A DNA stretch of 47,766 nt from an uncultured Ruminococcus sp. GTDB taxonomy: Bacteria; Bacillota; Clostridia; Oscillospirales; Ruminococcaceae. Both the position numbers and the translations under genes were made by a program. Below, piece by piece: positions 1 through 8,832 of this stretch. Numbering within the stretch: the first letter of the stretch is position 1; every line of letters starts with the position of its first letter. The stretch lies in contig CALANW010000046.1 in the NCBI GenBank assembly GCA_937926145.1, positions 1 through 47,766 on the forward strand, written 5' to 3'. Under the pieces are notes generated by a model. That model was not told where the DNA came from. It searched no databases and worked only from the letters and a program-made list of their open reading frames with translations.

Positions 1-37
1 ATTCCTTACAGATGTCTGATATTTGCTTAGGTTAGTG

Positions 38-103
38 CATATGGGGCGCTGCCCCCTTGACCCCTGCCACCCTTTAAAAAGCGTGGACGTAAACTTTGCT
101 TTT
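38..103 (+). repeat. Right-end fragment of the composite palindromic repeat
   Basis: This stretch holds the terminal module (CCCCTTGACCCCTGCCACC, then a CTTTAAAAAGCGTGGACG block) that also closes the composite repeats near 8.75 kb, 31.1 kb (inverted) and 34.78 kb. The palindromic part is not seen in the 37 bases to its left, so it is either a fragment or the rest lies outside the window. Confidence 0.7.
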
Positions 104-201
104 GCCCAAATTTTTCTTGCTGCCCAAATTATTTCAAAACGGTAACAAAATTTTCTTTTTCGGCGAAATGTTTAAAATTAGATTACAGTTTATGTTTAAT
201 G

Positions 202-230
202 TGGAAAAACAAAAATAAGTGTGCTATAAT
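202..230 (+). promoter_or_regulatory. Extended -10 promoter of the sugar ABC operon
   Basis: TGC-TATAAT at 222-230 is a perfect extended -10. A -35 at 17 bp spacing would be the weak TGGAAA at 202-207, so the promoter probably relies on the TGn element. It lies about 50 bases before the first permease gene and nothing else precedes that gene in the window. Confidence 0.6.
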
Positions 231-282
231 GTAAAAACAGAATAATGACGTTATAGTTTTCGTCAGGGAGATGAAAAATGCA

Positions 283-1215
283 ATGAAGAAAATAGGCGCA
301 AAGCCTGATATAAATAAGGTGCGGCGCGAAAAAAAGGTTCGCGAAAAGCCGTCTAAGGCTTCTTTGAAGTCAAAGGCGTTCCCGATAGCCTGCATCGGAC
401 CGAGTTTTATCGGTGTTATGATATTTTTTATAGTGCCGTTTATGGTCATTCTTTACTACTCGGTCGTTGACAACCCGATAAACAAGGATTTTGTGTTCCT
501 TGACAACTACATAAGCCTGCTGAAAAACAGTGCATTCAAGAAAGCGGCTATAAACACGCTGAAATTCTCGCTCACGTCCGTTCCGCTTGCTGTTGTGCTG
601 GGATTGGCGCTTGCGATGCTTCTTGATGCGAAGATACCGCTTGTCAGCCAGTTCAGGGCGAGCTTCCTATGTCCGATGATGGTTCCCGTTGCTTCGGTCG
701 TACTTATATGGCAGGTAATTTTCCACTACAACGGTACTCTCAACGAAATTCTTTCAAAGTTCGGCGTTGACAAGATAGACTGGCTCAAATCCGACAAGGC
801 TATGATAGTGGTAACGGTGCTTTTCCTATGGAAAAACCTTGGATACAATATGATACTGTTCCTATCGGCGCTCGGAGGAATATCCAAAGATCAGCTCGAA
901 GTTGCGACGCTTGAGGGTGCGGGCGCTTGGTACAAGTTCTTCCACATAAAGCTCCGTCACCTTTCGCCGACGATACTTTTCGTTGCGATACTTTCGCTGA
1001 TAAACTCGTTCAAGGTCTTTCGTGAGGTCTATCTTCTCACGGGCGACTACCCATACGACTCGATATATATGCTTCAGCACTTTATGAACAACACATTCCG
1101 TTCGCTCGATTATCAGAAGCTTTCGGCGGCGGCGATAATAATGTCGATAGTTATCATCGTGATACTTGCACTGCTGTTCGTTGCTGAAAATAAGTTCGGG
1201 GAGGATTCGGAATGA
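283..1215 (+). CDS. Sugar ABC transporter permease, MalF/UgpA-like
   Basis: Inner-membrane subunit of a carbohydrate-type ABC importer. A basic cytoplasmic N-terminus of about 35 residues is followed by six predicted membrane segments. The EAA loop that docks the ATPase is visible late in the protein (EVATLEGAGAWYKFF). An ATG at 271 touches the AGGGAG ribosome site, leaving no spacing, so the ATG at 283, 12 bases after that site, is the better start; it gives 310 residues. It is the first gene of the operon and its stop overlaps the next start (ATGA). No ATP-binding subunit is encoded nearby, so a shared MsmK/UgpC-type ATPase elsewhere is likely. The substrate cannot be read from the sequence. 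Confidence 0.9.
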   Translation: MKKIGAKPDINKVRREKKVREKPSKASLKSKAFPIACIGPSFIGVMIFFIVPFMVILYYSVVDNPINKDFVFLDNYISLLKNSAFKKAAINTLKFSLTSVPLAVVLGLALAMLLDAKIPLVSQFRASFLCPMMVPVASVVLIWQVIFHYNGTLNEILSKFGVDKIDWLKSDKAMIVVTVLFLWKNLGYNMILFLSALGGISKDQLEVATLEGAGAWYKFFHIKLRHLSPTILFVAILSLINSFKVFREVYLLTGDYPYDSIYMLQHFMNNTFRSLDYQKLSAAAIIMSIVIIVILALLFVAENKFGEDSE

Positions 1216-2144
1216 CAGCTGAAAATACAGTTAAAAAGCCTCTTCGCAGGAAAAAATTCAACCGCCGTCAGAACAGGATAGGTCTTGCGGTGATGACGAT
1301 ATTTGCGGCGGCCGCGGCGCTGATATTCCTTATGCCGACTGTGCTGACGATAGCGAACTCGTTTATGTCGTCCTCGGAGATATCGGCGAACTACGGCTCG
1401 GTATTCTCGACGACGGAATCGGGCGGAAAGACGTTCATCTCCGAAAAGGTGAATCTTAAATTTATCCCCGATATGGTTTCGTTCTCGCAGTATTTTACGG
1501 TGCTTTTCAAGAGCCCCGATTATCTGCTGAAATTTTGGAACTCGGTGATACTCGTTGTTCCGATAGTTATATTCCAGCTTGCGGTTGCGGCGTTCGCTTC
1601 ATACGGCTTCGCACGGCTCAAAGGCAGGCTGAAAGAGATACTTTTCTTCGTATATGTAATAGTAATGATGATGCCGTATCAGGTAACGCTCGTTCCGAAC
1701 TATCTCGTTGCGGATAAGCTCGGGATACTGAACACGCGCTGGGCGATAATACTGCCTGCGGTGTTCACGCCTTACTCGGTGTTCCTGCTGACGAAGGTTA
1801 TGAAGCGAATACCCGAATCGCTCATTGAGGCGGCGAAGCTCGACGGTGCGGGGGAGATGCAGATATTCCGCTACATAGCACTGCCGCTTTGCAAGAGCGT
1901 TATATTCTCGGTAATAATCCTTGTTTTCATCGATTACTGGAATATGGTCGAACAGCCGCTCATTCTTCTTTCGGACGAAAGCCTTTATCCGCTGTCCGTT
2001 TTCCTTTCGAGGATAAATTCGGGCGAGATAGGACTTGCGTTCGCTGTTGCGACGATATATATGATACCCACGCTGCTGATGTTCCTTTACGGCGAAGATT
2101 ATCTCGTTGAGGGAATTGCATATTCGGGCGGCATCAAGGGTTAA
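1212..2144 (+). CDS. Sugar ABC transporter permease, MalG/UgpE-like
   Basis: Second permease of the same importer, 310 residues, with a basic N-terminus, a first helix near residues 25-50, an extracellular loop of roughly 60 residues, and the rest of a six-helix fold. The EAA motif is clear (SLIEAAKLDGAGEMQIFRYI). It starts inside the stop codon of the upstream permease (ATGA), with GGGGAGGA about ten bases before, so the two are translationally coupled and presumably form a heterodimer. The 31-base gap to the HlyD-like gene and the lack of a terminator between them argue for one transcript. Confidence 0.9.
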   Translation: MTAENTVKKPLRRKKFNRRQNRIGLAVMTIFAAAAALIFLMPTVLTIANSFMSSSEISANYGSVFSTTESGGKTFISEKVNLKFIPDMVSFSQYFTVLFKSPDYLLKFWNSVILVVPIVIFQLAVAAFASYGFARLKGRLKEILFFVYVIVMMMPYQVTLVPNYLVADKLGILNTRWAIILPAVFTPYSVFLLTKVMKRIPESLIEAAKLDGAGEMQIFRYIALPLCKSVIFSVIILVFIDYWNMVEQPLILLSDESLYPLSVFLSRINSGEIGLAFAVATIYMIPTLLMFLYGEDYLVEGIAYSGGIKG

Positions 2145-2175
2145 TCTCTGATGATCTTCAGATGGAGGTACATAA

Positions 2176-4116
2176 ATGGAAAATAAAAGACGTGAATGGG
2201 TGAAAACAGCGGCGATAATTTTTCTCACGATAATGCTCCTGCTGACGTTTTTCTCCAATACTATAATGAACTATTCTCTGCCCGAGGTTTCGGCAAAGTA
2301 TGTTGAGAGCGGAAGCCTTTCCGAGCAGATAAGAGGAACTGCCACGGTCGAAGCCGCACAGCAGTACGAAGTGAAGTACACGGGCGCATCAAGAGTTGTT
2401 CAGGCTGTTGAAGTAAAGCAGGGCGACACCGTTGAAAAGGGTCAGGTGCTTCTCCGTTTTGAGGAAGGCGACAGCCCCGATCTTGAAACGGCGCAGAGCG
2501 ATCTTGAAGCCAAGCAGGACGAATACAGAACGAAGCTTCTTGACGCAGGCGTTGATTATTCTGCCGATGAGCTTTCGATAAAGAATCTTGAAGAGGATAT
2601 CGCAAGACTTAAAGAGAGCCTTGGCGGAAGTGCCGATTATCTTAAAAAGCTGGACGAACAGAAAGCTCTTGAAGATAAGATAAACGATCTTACAAAGCAG
2701 AGCAATGACCTCACAAAAGAGAGCAAGACTTTTGAAGATGAACTTACACGCATCGGCGAACAGCTCACGGCGCTCAGCAGCGATGATTATTCATCTCTCG
2801 ATGATGTTTACAGCAAAGTTCTTTCGCCGCTCTATGACAATGTTGTAAAATACAAGGCAGAGAAGGAAAAATACGATAAGCAGGTCGAGCAGATCACAAA
2901 GGAACTCGGCAATACGGTCACAAATGAGGATATCATCAACAAGCAGGCTGAGATCGCAAAGCTTGAATCACAGCTTGAAGCTCTCAATGAAAAGTATCTC
3001 GAAGCGCTTGTAAGTACAGGCGGCGATCCTATCAGCCTCAATCAGAGCATAAAGGATACAAACACTGATCTTGGCAAAGCAAGATCGGAACTTTATGAGA
3101 TGTACAACAAGCAGACAACGAGCAATCTTATCAGCCAGAAGCTCAAGACCGCAACAAACAATCAGACTACTTTCACTAACAAATATAACGATGCAGAAAA
3201 CAAGCTCAACCTCAAAAAGATCGATGTCAGCAAAAAGCTCAATGCCGATAAGAAATCCGTAAAGGCAAAGGCAGACAAGAAGAACAATGAGCTTGAAGAC
3301 GTAAAAGCTGAGATCGAAGATGTAAAGCTCGACAAGACTCAGGCAGACGCAGACCTTGAAACTATCAACTCGATAGAATCCAAGGAGCGCGACCTTGAAA
3401 GCCAGAAGCTTGCTCTTCAGAAGAAGCAGAAAGACGACCTTGTTGCTGCAGGAAAAGACGATATCGCAACAGAGGCTTTGCAGAGAGAGATCAAGCGCCT
3501 TGAAGAAAAGGTAGAAAAGATCAAGGCCGATGCGGCAGGCGGAGAGATCACAGCGCAGGTCGCAGGCGTTATCAGCTCGATGAAGATAGTCGCAGGCGAA
3601 ACGCTCGAATCGGGAACTTCGGTAGCATCTATCGAAATGACCGAAAAGGGCTACACCGCAAGCTTCTCCGTAACGCTCGATCAGGCGAAAAAGGTCAAGG
3701 TCGGCGACAACGCTGACATACAGTATTTCTGGGGCGGCGATGCTCAGGCGAAGCTCACTCAGATAAAGGCAGACCAGTCCGACTCGCAGAAGAAGCAGCT
3801 CGTTTTCGATGTCACGGGTGATGTTACTCCGGGACAGTCGCTGCAGCTCGTTCTCGGCGCAAAGGGTCAGCCGTATGAATGTATAATTCCGAACAACGCT
3901 ATCAAGGAAGACTCGAACGGCAAGTTTGTCCTCACGGTCGTTGCAAAGAGCAGTCCTCTCGGCAACAGATATATCGCAAAGCGCGCAGATATCACAGTCC
4001 TCGCTTCGGACGGCGTGAACACAGCCGTAACGGGTGTTGCACAGAGCGACTTCATCATTTCCACTTCAACAAAGCCTATCAACGCAGGCGACCAGGTTCG
4101 TCTTGTTGATAACTGA
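2176..4116 (+). CDS. HlyD/RND-type periplasmic adaptor-like protein with very long coiled coil
   Basis: A 646-residue membrane-anchored protein. Residues 10-32 form an N-terminal membrane anchor. Residues about 50-100 look like the first half of a biotinyl/lipoyl-like domain (VKQGDTVEKGQVLL). About 105-460 is Lys/Glu/Leu-rich heptad coiled coil. About 455-500 holds the second half of the lipoyl-like domain (TAQVAGVISSMKIVAGETL), followed by beta-barrel-like segments to the C-terminus. This is the order of membrane-fusion adaptors such as HlyD or YknX, but the hairpin of about 350 residues is long for the family. Such adaptors normally serve exporters, whereas here the gene sits between importer permeases and the binding protein. 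The ribosome site GGAGG lies eight bases before the ATG. The fold is well supported; the role is unknown. Confidence 0.8.
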   Translation: MENKRREWVKTAAIIFLTIMLLLTFFSNTIMNYSLPEVSAKYVESGSLSEQIRGTATVEAAQQYEVKYTGASRVVQAVEVKQGDTVEKGQVLLRFEEGDSPDLETAQSDLEAKQDEYRTKLLDAGVDYSADELSIKNLEEDIARLKESLGGSADYLKKLDEQKALEDKINDLTKQSNDLTKESKTFEDELTRIGEQLTALSSDDYSSLDDVYSKVLSPLYDNVVKYKAEKEKYDKQVEQITKELGNTVTNEDIINKQAEIAKLESQLEALNEKYLEALVSTGGDPISLNQSIKDTNTDLGKARSELYEMYNKQTTSNLISQKLKTATNNQTTFTNKYNDAENKLNLKKIDVSKKLNADKKSVKAKADKKNNELEDVKAEIEDVKLDKTQADADLETINSIESKERDLESQKLALQKKQKDDLVAAGKDDIATEALQREIKRLEEKVEKIKADAAGGEITAQVAGVISSMKIVAGETLESGTSVASIEMTEKGYTASFSVTLDQAKKVKVGDNADIQYFWGGDAQAKLTQIKADQSDSQKKQLVFDVTGDVTPGQSLQLVLGAKGQPYECIIPNNAIKEDSNGKFVLTVVAKSSPLGNRYIAKRADITVLASDGVNTAVTGVAQSDFIISTSTKPINAGDQVRLVDN

Positions 4117-4148
4117 TAAAAGGTCATCATCTGAAAGGAGGGAGCAAA

Positions 4149-5252
4149 ACGGGCACAAAAAAGCTTCTTTACATAATTCTTGCCGCTCTTAACGCAGTCT
4201 GCATCGTGATATTCACTTGTTTGAGCATCAGCTTTGCAGGAATTGGCGGCAGGCTCCCGTCACAGAACGCAGCGGAAAGCTGGAAAGGCGAAAACGGCGA
4301 AAGATATGACCAGATATCGGCATTTTTCAGCGGCGGCTATGGCATTGACCTCAATGAAGTACGCCGAATGAGGGTCGATATCGACAAAAAGATGAGCGAA
4401 AACTCGCTCACGCCCGAAAAAGAGGGCGCAAGGCTCTATTTTGACGCTTTTTCCTGCGCAGAGCAGAAAATGACCGTTACAACGATGAGTGACAGCTATG
4501 CGCCGACTGTCGATGCGAACACTATCGTAACGGGCGGGGATTTCTTCCTTTTCCACCCATTGACGCTCCTTTCGGGCAGCTATTATTCGGACGATGATCT
4601 TATGCAGGACAGAGTGGTCATTGATGAAACGCTCGCTTGGCAGCTTTTCGGTTCGAGTGATGTCGAGGGAATGGCAGTGAGCATCGGCGGAAAAATTTTC
4701 ACCGTCGCAGGCGTTGTAAAAGCCGAGCAGGATAAGGTCACACAGTATCTTATCGGCAAAAAGCCGTATATGTTCATCTCTTACGCAGGGATACAGCTCG
4801 TTCAGGAGCAAGCCCCCGAGGTATCCTGCTATGAAGCGGTGCTCCCAAGTCCCGTAAAGGGTCTTGCGGAATCGATCATCAAGGACGTTGTGGGTGTTTC
4901 GGAGGATAACCGAACGATCATCGTCAACACGGGACGCTTCTCCGTGACGAAAATGCTCAAAGCGGCTTTTGACGGCGGGAAAAGCGCAGCCATCGACAAA
5001 CCGATAGCTTATCCCTACTGGGAAAACGCAGCAAGGATCACAGAGCAAAAGGCTGCGCACCGTATGGTTGCGATCATAGCCGCTCTCTGTGTTCCGATAT
5101 TAACAGTTCTGTATTTTGCCGTTCTGTTTTTCATTAAACGAAAGGCAATTGCACATAAGCTTTCGGAGAAGATAAAGGATAAAGCTTCTTCGGCGGCAGC
5201 ATATTTCAAAAACAGAAAGTCAAGACAAAAAACTATGAAAGGCGGAAACTGA
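4149..5252 (+). CDS. MacB periplasmic-core-like membrane protein (apparent ACG start)
   Basis: The frame is open upstream of the only usual start (GTG at 4206). A strong ribosome site, AAAGGAGGG (4134-4142), lies six bases before an ACG at 4149, and starting there restores a full N-terminal helix (KKLLYIILAALNAVC). This gives 367 residues: an N-terminal helix, about 250 extracellular residues resembling the MacB/FtsX periplasmic core (VVIDETLAWQLFGSSDVEG and an IGGKIFTVAGVV stretch), and a second helix near the C-terminus (MVAIIAALCVPILTVLYFAV) with a basic tail. The usual MacB permease helices and ATPase are absent. It follows the HlyD-like gene, as macA precedes macB, and lies four bases before the lipoprotein gene. 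ACG initiation, a natural ATG-to-ACG change or a base-call error are all possible. Confidence 0.7.
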   Translation, partial: TGTKKLLYIILAALNAVCIVIFTCLSISFAGIGGRLPSQNAAESWKGENGERYDQISAFFSGGYGIDLNEVRRMRVDIDKKMSENSLTPEKEGARLYFDAFSCAEQKMTVTTMSDSYAPTVDANTIVTGGDFFLFHPLTLLSGSYYSDDDLMQDRVVIDETLAWQLFGSSDVEGMAVSIGGKIFTVAGVVKAEQDKVTQYLIGKKPYMFISYAGIQLVQEQAPEVSCYEAVLPSPVKGLAESIIKDVVGVSEDNRTIIVNTGRFSVTKMLKAAFDGGKSAAIDKPIAYPYWENAARITEQKAAHRMVAIIAALCVPILTVLYFAVLFFIKRKAIAHKLSEKIKDKASSAAAYFKNRKSRQKTMKGGN

Positions 5253-5256
5253 CTTT

Positions 5257-7851
5257 ATGAAAAAAACGATACTTAAACGCACGGTCTGCGCAGGTCTGGC
5301 GGCGGCAATGATGCTCTCGCTCGGCGCTTGCGGAAAGACTTCCCAGCCTGAAATGGCTTCAAAGGATAACCTTTACTCCTCGCAGGAGATACCCGTTGAG
5401 GATTTTGAGGGAATAAACGCAATGACAGCCGATTCGAGCAGAGTCTACATCATCGGCACAAGAACTGTCTCCCTCAACAATAACAATGGCACGAACACAG
5501 ATGATAATGCCAATGCTGATACGGGAAATACCGATGATGCGGAATTCGGCGTAATGGAAAGAGAAGCGCTCGGTATGGCTGTTACAGGTGCTTCCGGAGG
5601 AGATATCAGCATCGGAGATGCAGCAGAGGCAGGCGGCATGATAATATCCGATGGTTCGGGCAATATTACCAATGAGTCTGCGGAAGGATCTGCGGAAGAG
5701 CCTGCACCCGTTGATACCGAAGAGCCTATCTACGATTCCTACCAGCAGACAATACTTGCGGCTTATAATTTTGACGGCACAAAGGTCGGCGAAAATATAA
5801 TTTACGATTCACAGGCTCTTGGCAATGATACATACGCAAGCGTTCAGAATATGTATATGTCGGGCGATAAGGTCGCTATCCTCGTAAGCACAAGCTCATG
5901 GGACAATGAAACGGGCGAATCGGAAGACCATTTCTACCTTGAGCGCTTCGACTCAGATCTTGCATCGGTCGGCAAAGTTTATCTTGACGATCTCAGAGCG
6001 AACTACAGCGATAATGACAATGATTATTTCTATATCAGCAACTTTGTTGAAGACAAAGACGGAAACGGCTATGTTCTTGTAAACAACACTATCCTCGTTG
6101 TTGATGCGAACGGAAAATTCCAGTTCAGCGTTGGTCTTGAGCAGAGCACATCGCAGGATTCAGGCTCGTCGATCTCCTCTATCGTTTGCGGAAAGAACGG
6201 TTCGGTTTATGCTCTCATAAATTCTTACTCTATGAACGGCGATAACTATGAATCCAAGAACACTGCAAAGATTATCGATTTTGCGGCAAAGAAGCTCGGC
6301 GATACAGAATATCCTATCACTTCTTCGGTTTACGGCAGCAGCTATTCGGGCGGCAGTTATGACATTGTTTACAACGGCGACTCCGCACTTTACGGCGTGA
6401 ATATCGAAACCAACGAGAGCGAAACCATTATCGACTGGATAAAGTCGGGCATCGACTCCAACGCAATGGGAAATGTTATCGTTTCTCCAGATGGAAAGAT
6501 CATCTACTCCGCATACAATTATCAAATGTCGGGCGGCGGATATTCATATAATGACAGCGATATGATGATATATGTCCTCACAAAGCTTGACCCGTCCGAA
6601 GTTCCCGACAGGCAGCTCATCTCCGTTTACACTACATACATTCCTTTCGACATCAAGAGCAAGATAAGCACATTCAACAAGACAAGCGACAAATATCAGA
6701 TCGAAGTCACTTCCTATGTTGGAGACGACTGGTCGAACTATGACGACTGCATAAAGCGTCTTAACAATGACCTCGTTGCAGGCAAGATACCCGATATCCT
6801 CCTCGTTGACAGCTCGCTCCCGTTCAGCAGCTATGTTTCAAAGGGACTTATCGCAGACCTTGATCCTATTATGGAAAAGGACGAAAGCTTCAACCGTGCG
6901 GATTATCTTGAAAATGTTTTCGATGCATTCAGCGTAGGCGGCAAGCTCTACAGAGTAGCACCGTCGTTCAGCATCGTTACAAAGTCCGCAAAGAAGTCTA
7001 TCGTCGGCGATAAGGACAGCTGGACAATGGACGATTTCATCGCAGTTCATGAGGCTAACCCCGACAGTGCAATGCAGACAGAAATGACAAGCACAAACTT
7101 TGTTGATTCGATGATCGTTTACAATATCGCTCAGTATGTAAACTACGAAACGGGCGAATGTACTTTCAATACCGATTCGTTCAAGAAAGCACTCGAATAC
7201 GCAAAGACGCTCCCGACTGAGATCGATTATGATACACTTTATCAGGACGACAGCTACTGGACAGAGCGTGAATCCTCCTACCGCACAGGAAAGACTATCC
7301 TCCGCGATGAATACATCGCTGACTTCCGCGCTATCAAGCAGGACGAAGAGGGCTACTTCGGCGAGCCTGTTTCAATGGTCGGCGTTCCGTCCGATAACGG
7401 CGGTGGTTCAATGCTCCAGATCAGCACTTCCCTTGCAATAATGGCAAAGGCAAAGAATCCCGACGGCGCATGGGAATTCATCAAGACACTCCTCACCGAT
7501 GAGTCGCAGGAAAATGTAGGCAACTTCCCCGTAAAGCTCTCCGCACTCAATAAAATGGCTGAAAAGGCTAAGGAGCGTCCTTACTGGGATAACAACGGCA
7601 CTAAGGAATACTATGACGATCAGATATGGATCGGCAACCAGTCGTTCACTATCACACCAAACACCGATGCGGACAACGAGCGTATGATGAACTTCATCAA
7701 GTCCGTAAATACAGTATATGAATATGATACCGACCTTCTCAAGATCATCGATGAGGAAGTTCAGGCATATTTCAGCGGTCAGAAGTCTGTTGACGAAGTT
7801 GCGGACATCATTCAGAACCGTGCAAGCACATATATCAACGAAAGCAGATAA
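5257..7851 (+). CDS. Solute-binding lipoprotein with N-terminal propeller-like domain
   Basis: A secreted lipoprotein of 864 residues: the signal peptide ends in the lipobox LGAC with the lipidated Cys at 25. Residues about 70-95 are an Asn/Asp/Thr-rich linker. Residues about 100-445 are repeated beta-rich units reminiscent of a propeller (NGYVLVNNTILVVDANGKF; VIVSPDGKIIYSAY). From about 450 the protein resembles an extracellular solute-binding protein of the sugar class (KISTFNKTSDKYQIEV; DLVAGKIPDILLVDSS). It is probably the receptor for the two upstream permeases, and its size, about double the usual 400-450 residues, comes from the added domain. It is the last gene of the operon, followed by a strong terminator. 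Ligand unknown. Confidence 0.85.
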   Translation: MKKTILKRTVCAGLAAAMMLSLGACGKTSQPEMASKDNLYSSQEIPVEDFEGINAMTADSSRVYIIGTRTVSLNNNNGTNTDDNANADTGNTDDAEFGVMEREALGMAVTGASGGDISIGDAAEAGGMIISDGSGNITNESAEGSAEEPAPVDTEEPIYDSYQQTILAAYNFDGTKVGENIIYDSQALGNDTYASVQNMYMSGDKVAILVSTSSWDNETGESEDHFYLERFDSDLASVGKVYLDDLRANYSDNDNDYFYISNFVEDKDGNGYVLVNNTILVVDANGKFQFSVGLEQSTSQDSGSSISSIVCGKNGSVYALINSYSMNGDNYESKNTAKIIDFAAKKLGDTEYPITSSVYGSSYSGGSYDIVYNGDSALYGVNIETNESETIIDWIKSGIDSNAMGNVIVSPDGKIIYSAYNYQMSGGGYSYNDSDMMIYVLTKLDPSEVPDRQLISVYTTYIPFDIKSKISTFNKTSDKYQIEVTSYVGDDWSNYDDCIKRLNNDLVAGKIPDILLVDSSLPFSSYVSKGLIADLDPIMEKDESFNRADYLENVFDAFSVGGKLYRVAPSFSIVTKSAKKSIVGDKDSWTMDDFIAVHEANPDSAMQTEMTSTNFVDSMIVYNIAQYVNYETGECTFNTDSFKKALEYAKTLPTEIDYDTLYQDDSYWTERESSYRTGKTILRDEYIADFRAIKQDEEGYFGEPVSMVGVPSDNGGGSMLQISTSLAIMAKAKNPDGAWEFIKTLLTDESQENVGNFPVKLSALNKMAEKAKERPYWDNNGTKEYYDDQIWIGNQSFTITPNTDADNERMMNFIKSVNTVYEYDTDLLKIIDEEVQAYFSGQKSVDEVADIIQNRASTYINESR

Positions 7852-7883
7852 CCTCCCCCTTGTTATCCCTTTCGTGGTATAGA

Positions 7884-7924
7884 GAGCCCCCGTTTGTGTA
7901 ACAGCAAACGGGGGCTGATTTTTT
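7884..7924 (+). terminator. Rho-independent terminator of the sugar ABC operon
   Basis: AGCCCCCGTTTG and CAAACGGGGGCT form a perfect 12-bp stem around an eight-base loop, followed by a run of seven T. A near copy of the hairpin recurs at 8833-8858, on the other side of the noncoding region. Confidence 0.92.
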
Positions 7925-8022
7925 TAATTAAAGTTTAGGTAATTCTGTAAAGAATTTAGCCTTGTTTTAAGGCTATGGGATATGGACGTGAAAACGGGCG
8001 GGTATGGATATAGTTTAAAACT

Positions 8023-8129
8023 AATACTAAAAACCATTTAAACTGTAGACAAAAAATCTGTGCAAAATCCATATACGAGAGATTTTTGCTTGATTTTTTG
8101 TACAGTTTTTAAATGGTTTTAAGTATAAA
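8023..8129. repeat. Hairpin repeat of about 105 bp (AATACTAAA family), copy 1
   Basis: Imperfect inverted repeat. The left arm carries AATACTAAAAACCATTTAAA then ACAAAAAATC; the right arm carries GATTTTTTGTACAG then TTTAAATGGTTTTAAGTAT. A second full copy lies at 47613-47717, a half copy before mreB, and a diverged one near 40.1 kb. Confidence 0.75.
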
Positions 8130-8268
8130 AACTTTATATGATTAGTACAATTTATCGATAAACTTTATTCAGCACAACTCTATAGAAATAAACAAACCAA
8201 AGCGAAAAAGCATACTCTATAGTCTGTATAGTCTTAGCCGGAGGAGAGAGGAATAAAGGAAAGGGATC

Positions 8269-8359
8269 GCAAAGGGAAGACCATTAAGGGGGAGAGGGGG
8301 ACGGCTCGCGTCCATAGGTTACAGAGTGCCCCTCTCCCTCTTATTGGTTTTCCCTTTGC
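8269..8359. repeat. Long GC-rich hairpin, possible structured RNA
   Basis: The arms 8269-8299 and 8328-8359 pair over about 30 positions with few mismatches (GCAAAGGGAA... against ...TTCCCTTTGC; GGGAGAGGGG against CCCCTCTCCC), with a loop of 28 bases. No T-run follows, so it is not a standard terminator. It occurs once in the window. Confidence 0.6.
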
Positions 8360-8488
8360 TCAGAACTCCACGAAACTATGGGTTGTAAATTGATTTTTAA
8401 AACGTATATGTTTGGTTATTGACCGTAATTTTTCTTTTTTTTAACTGTAGGATATTAAATCCAGCCCAACACCTTTTCCGTGTTTTTA

Positions 8489-8802
8489 TTCATATACCAC
8501 CGTTGTTCAAACGTTGTCGGCATAAAATGCTTATCGCTTTCGCTCAGCGCATTTTATGCCGAGGATAGGTATTTCGTACATAAAGAATTGGCGCAATTCA
8601 CATTTAATGGTTTTACAGAATGATTTCTCATTTTCTGTTTTACCTTTTTTAGTGTGAATTGCGCCTTTTGATTTGATAATGATTTCGCTTTTGCAACAAG
8701 CTTTTATCTGTCAGTTTAAGGAGTTTCGCTCTTGCGAGAGCGACAAGGTGGCGCTGCCCCCTTGACCCCTGCCACCCTTTAAAAAGCGTTGACGTAAACT
8801 TT
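8489..8802 (+). repeat. Composite palindromic repeat, copy 1
   Basis: Modules in order: TTCATATACCACCG and a GTTCAAACG block; a hairpin with perfect 12-bp arms (GGCATAAAATGC / GCATTTTATGCC, 8519-8560); the GGCGCAATTCAC palindrome (8590-8665); a small hairpin TCGCTCTTGCGAGAGCGA; and the CCCCTTGACCCCTGCCACC end module. The same module order is seen at 34496-34806, and in reverse at about 31.1-31.4 kb and 34.1-34.4 kb. No open frame runs through it. Confidence 0.8.
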
Positions 8803-8832
8803 ATTTTTTTGTTCAGCTTTTAGCTGCTTGCT

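Noticed and set aside
1599..2258. Long open frame on the minus strand across the second permease gene
   Set aside because: It shadows a well-supported permease gene, has no ribosome site and codes for an Arg/Tyr-rich peptide typical of antisense frames.
8595..8810. Possible CRISPR array from repeated hairpins near 8.6 kb
   Set aside because: The repeats are not regularly spaced, have no spacers between identical units, and no cas genes are in the window.
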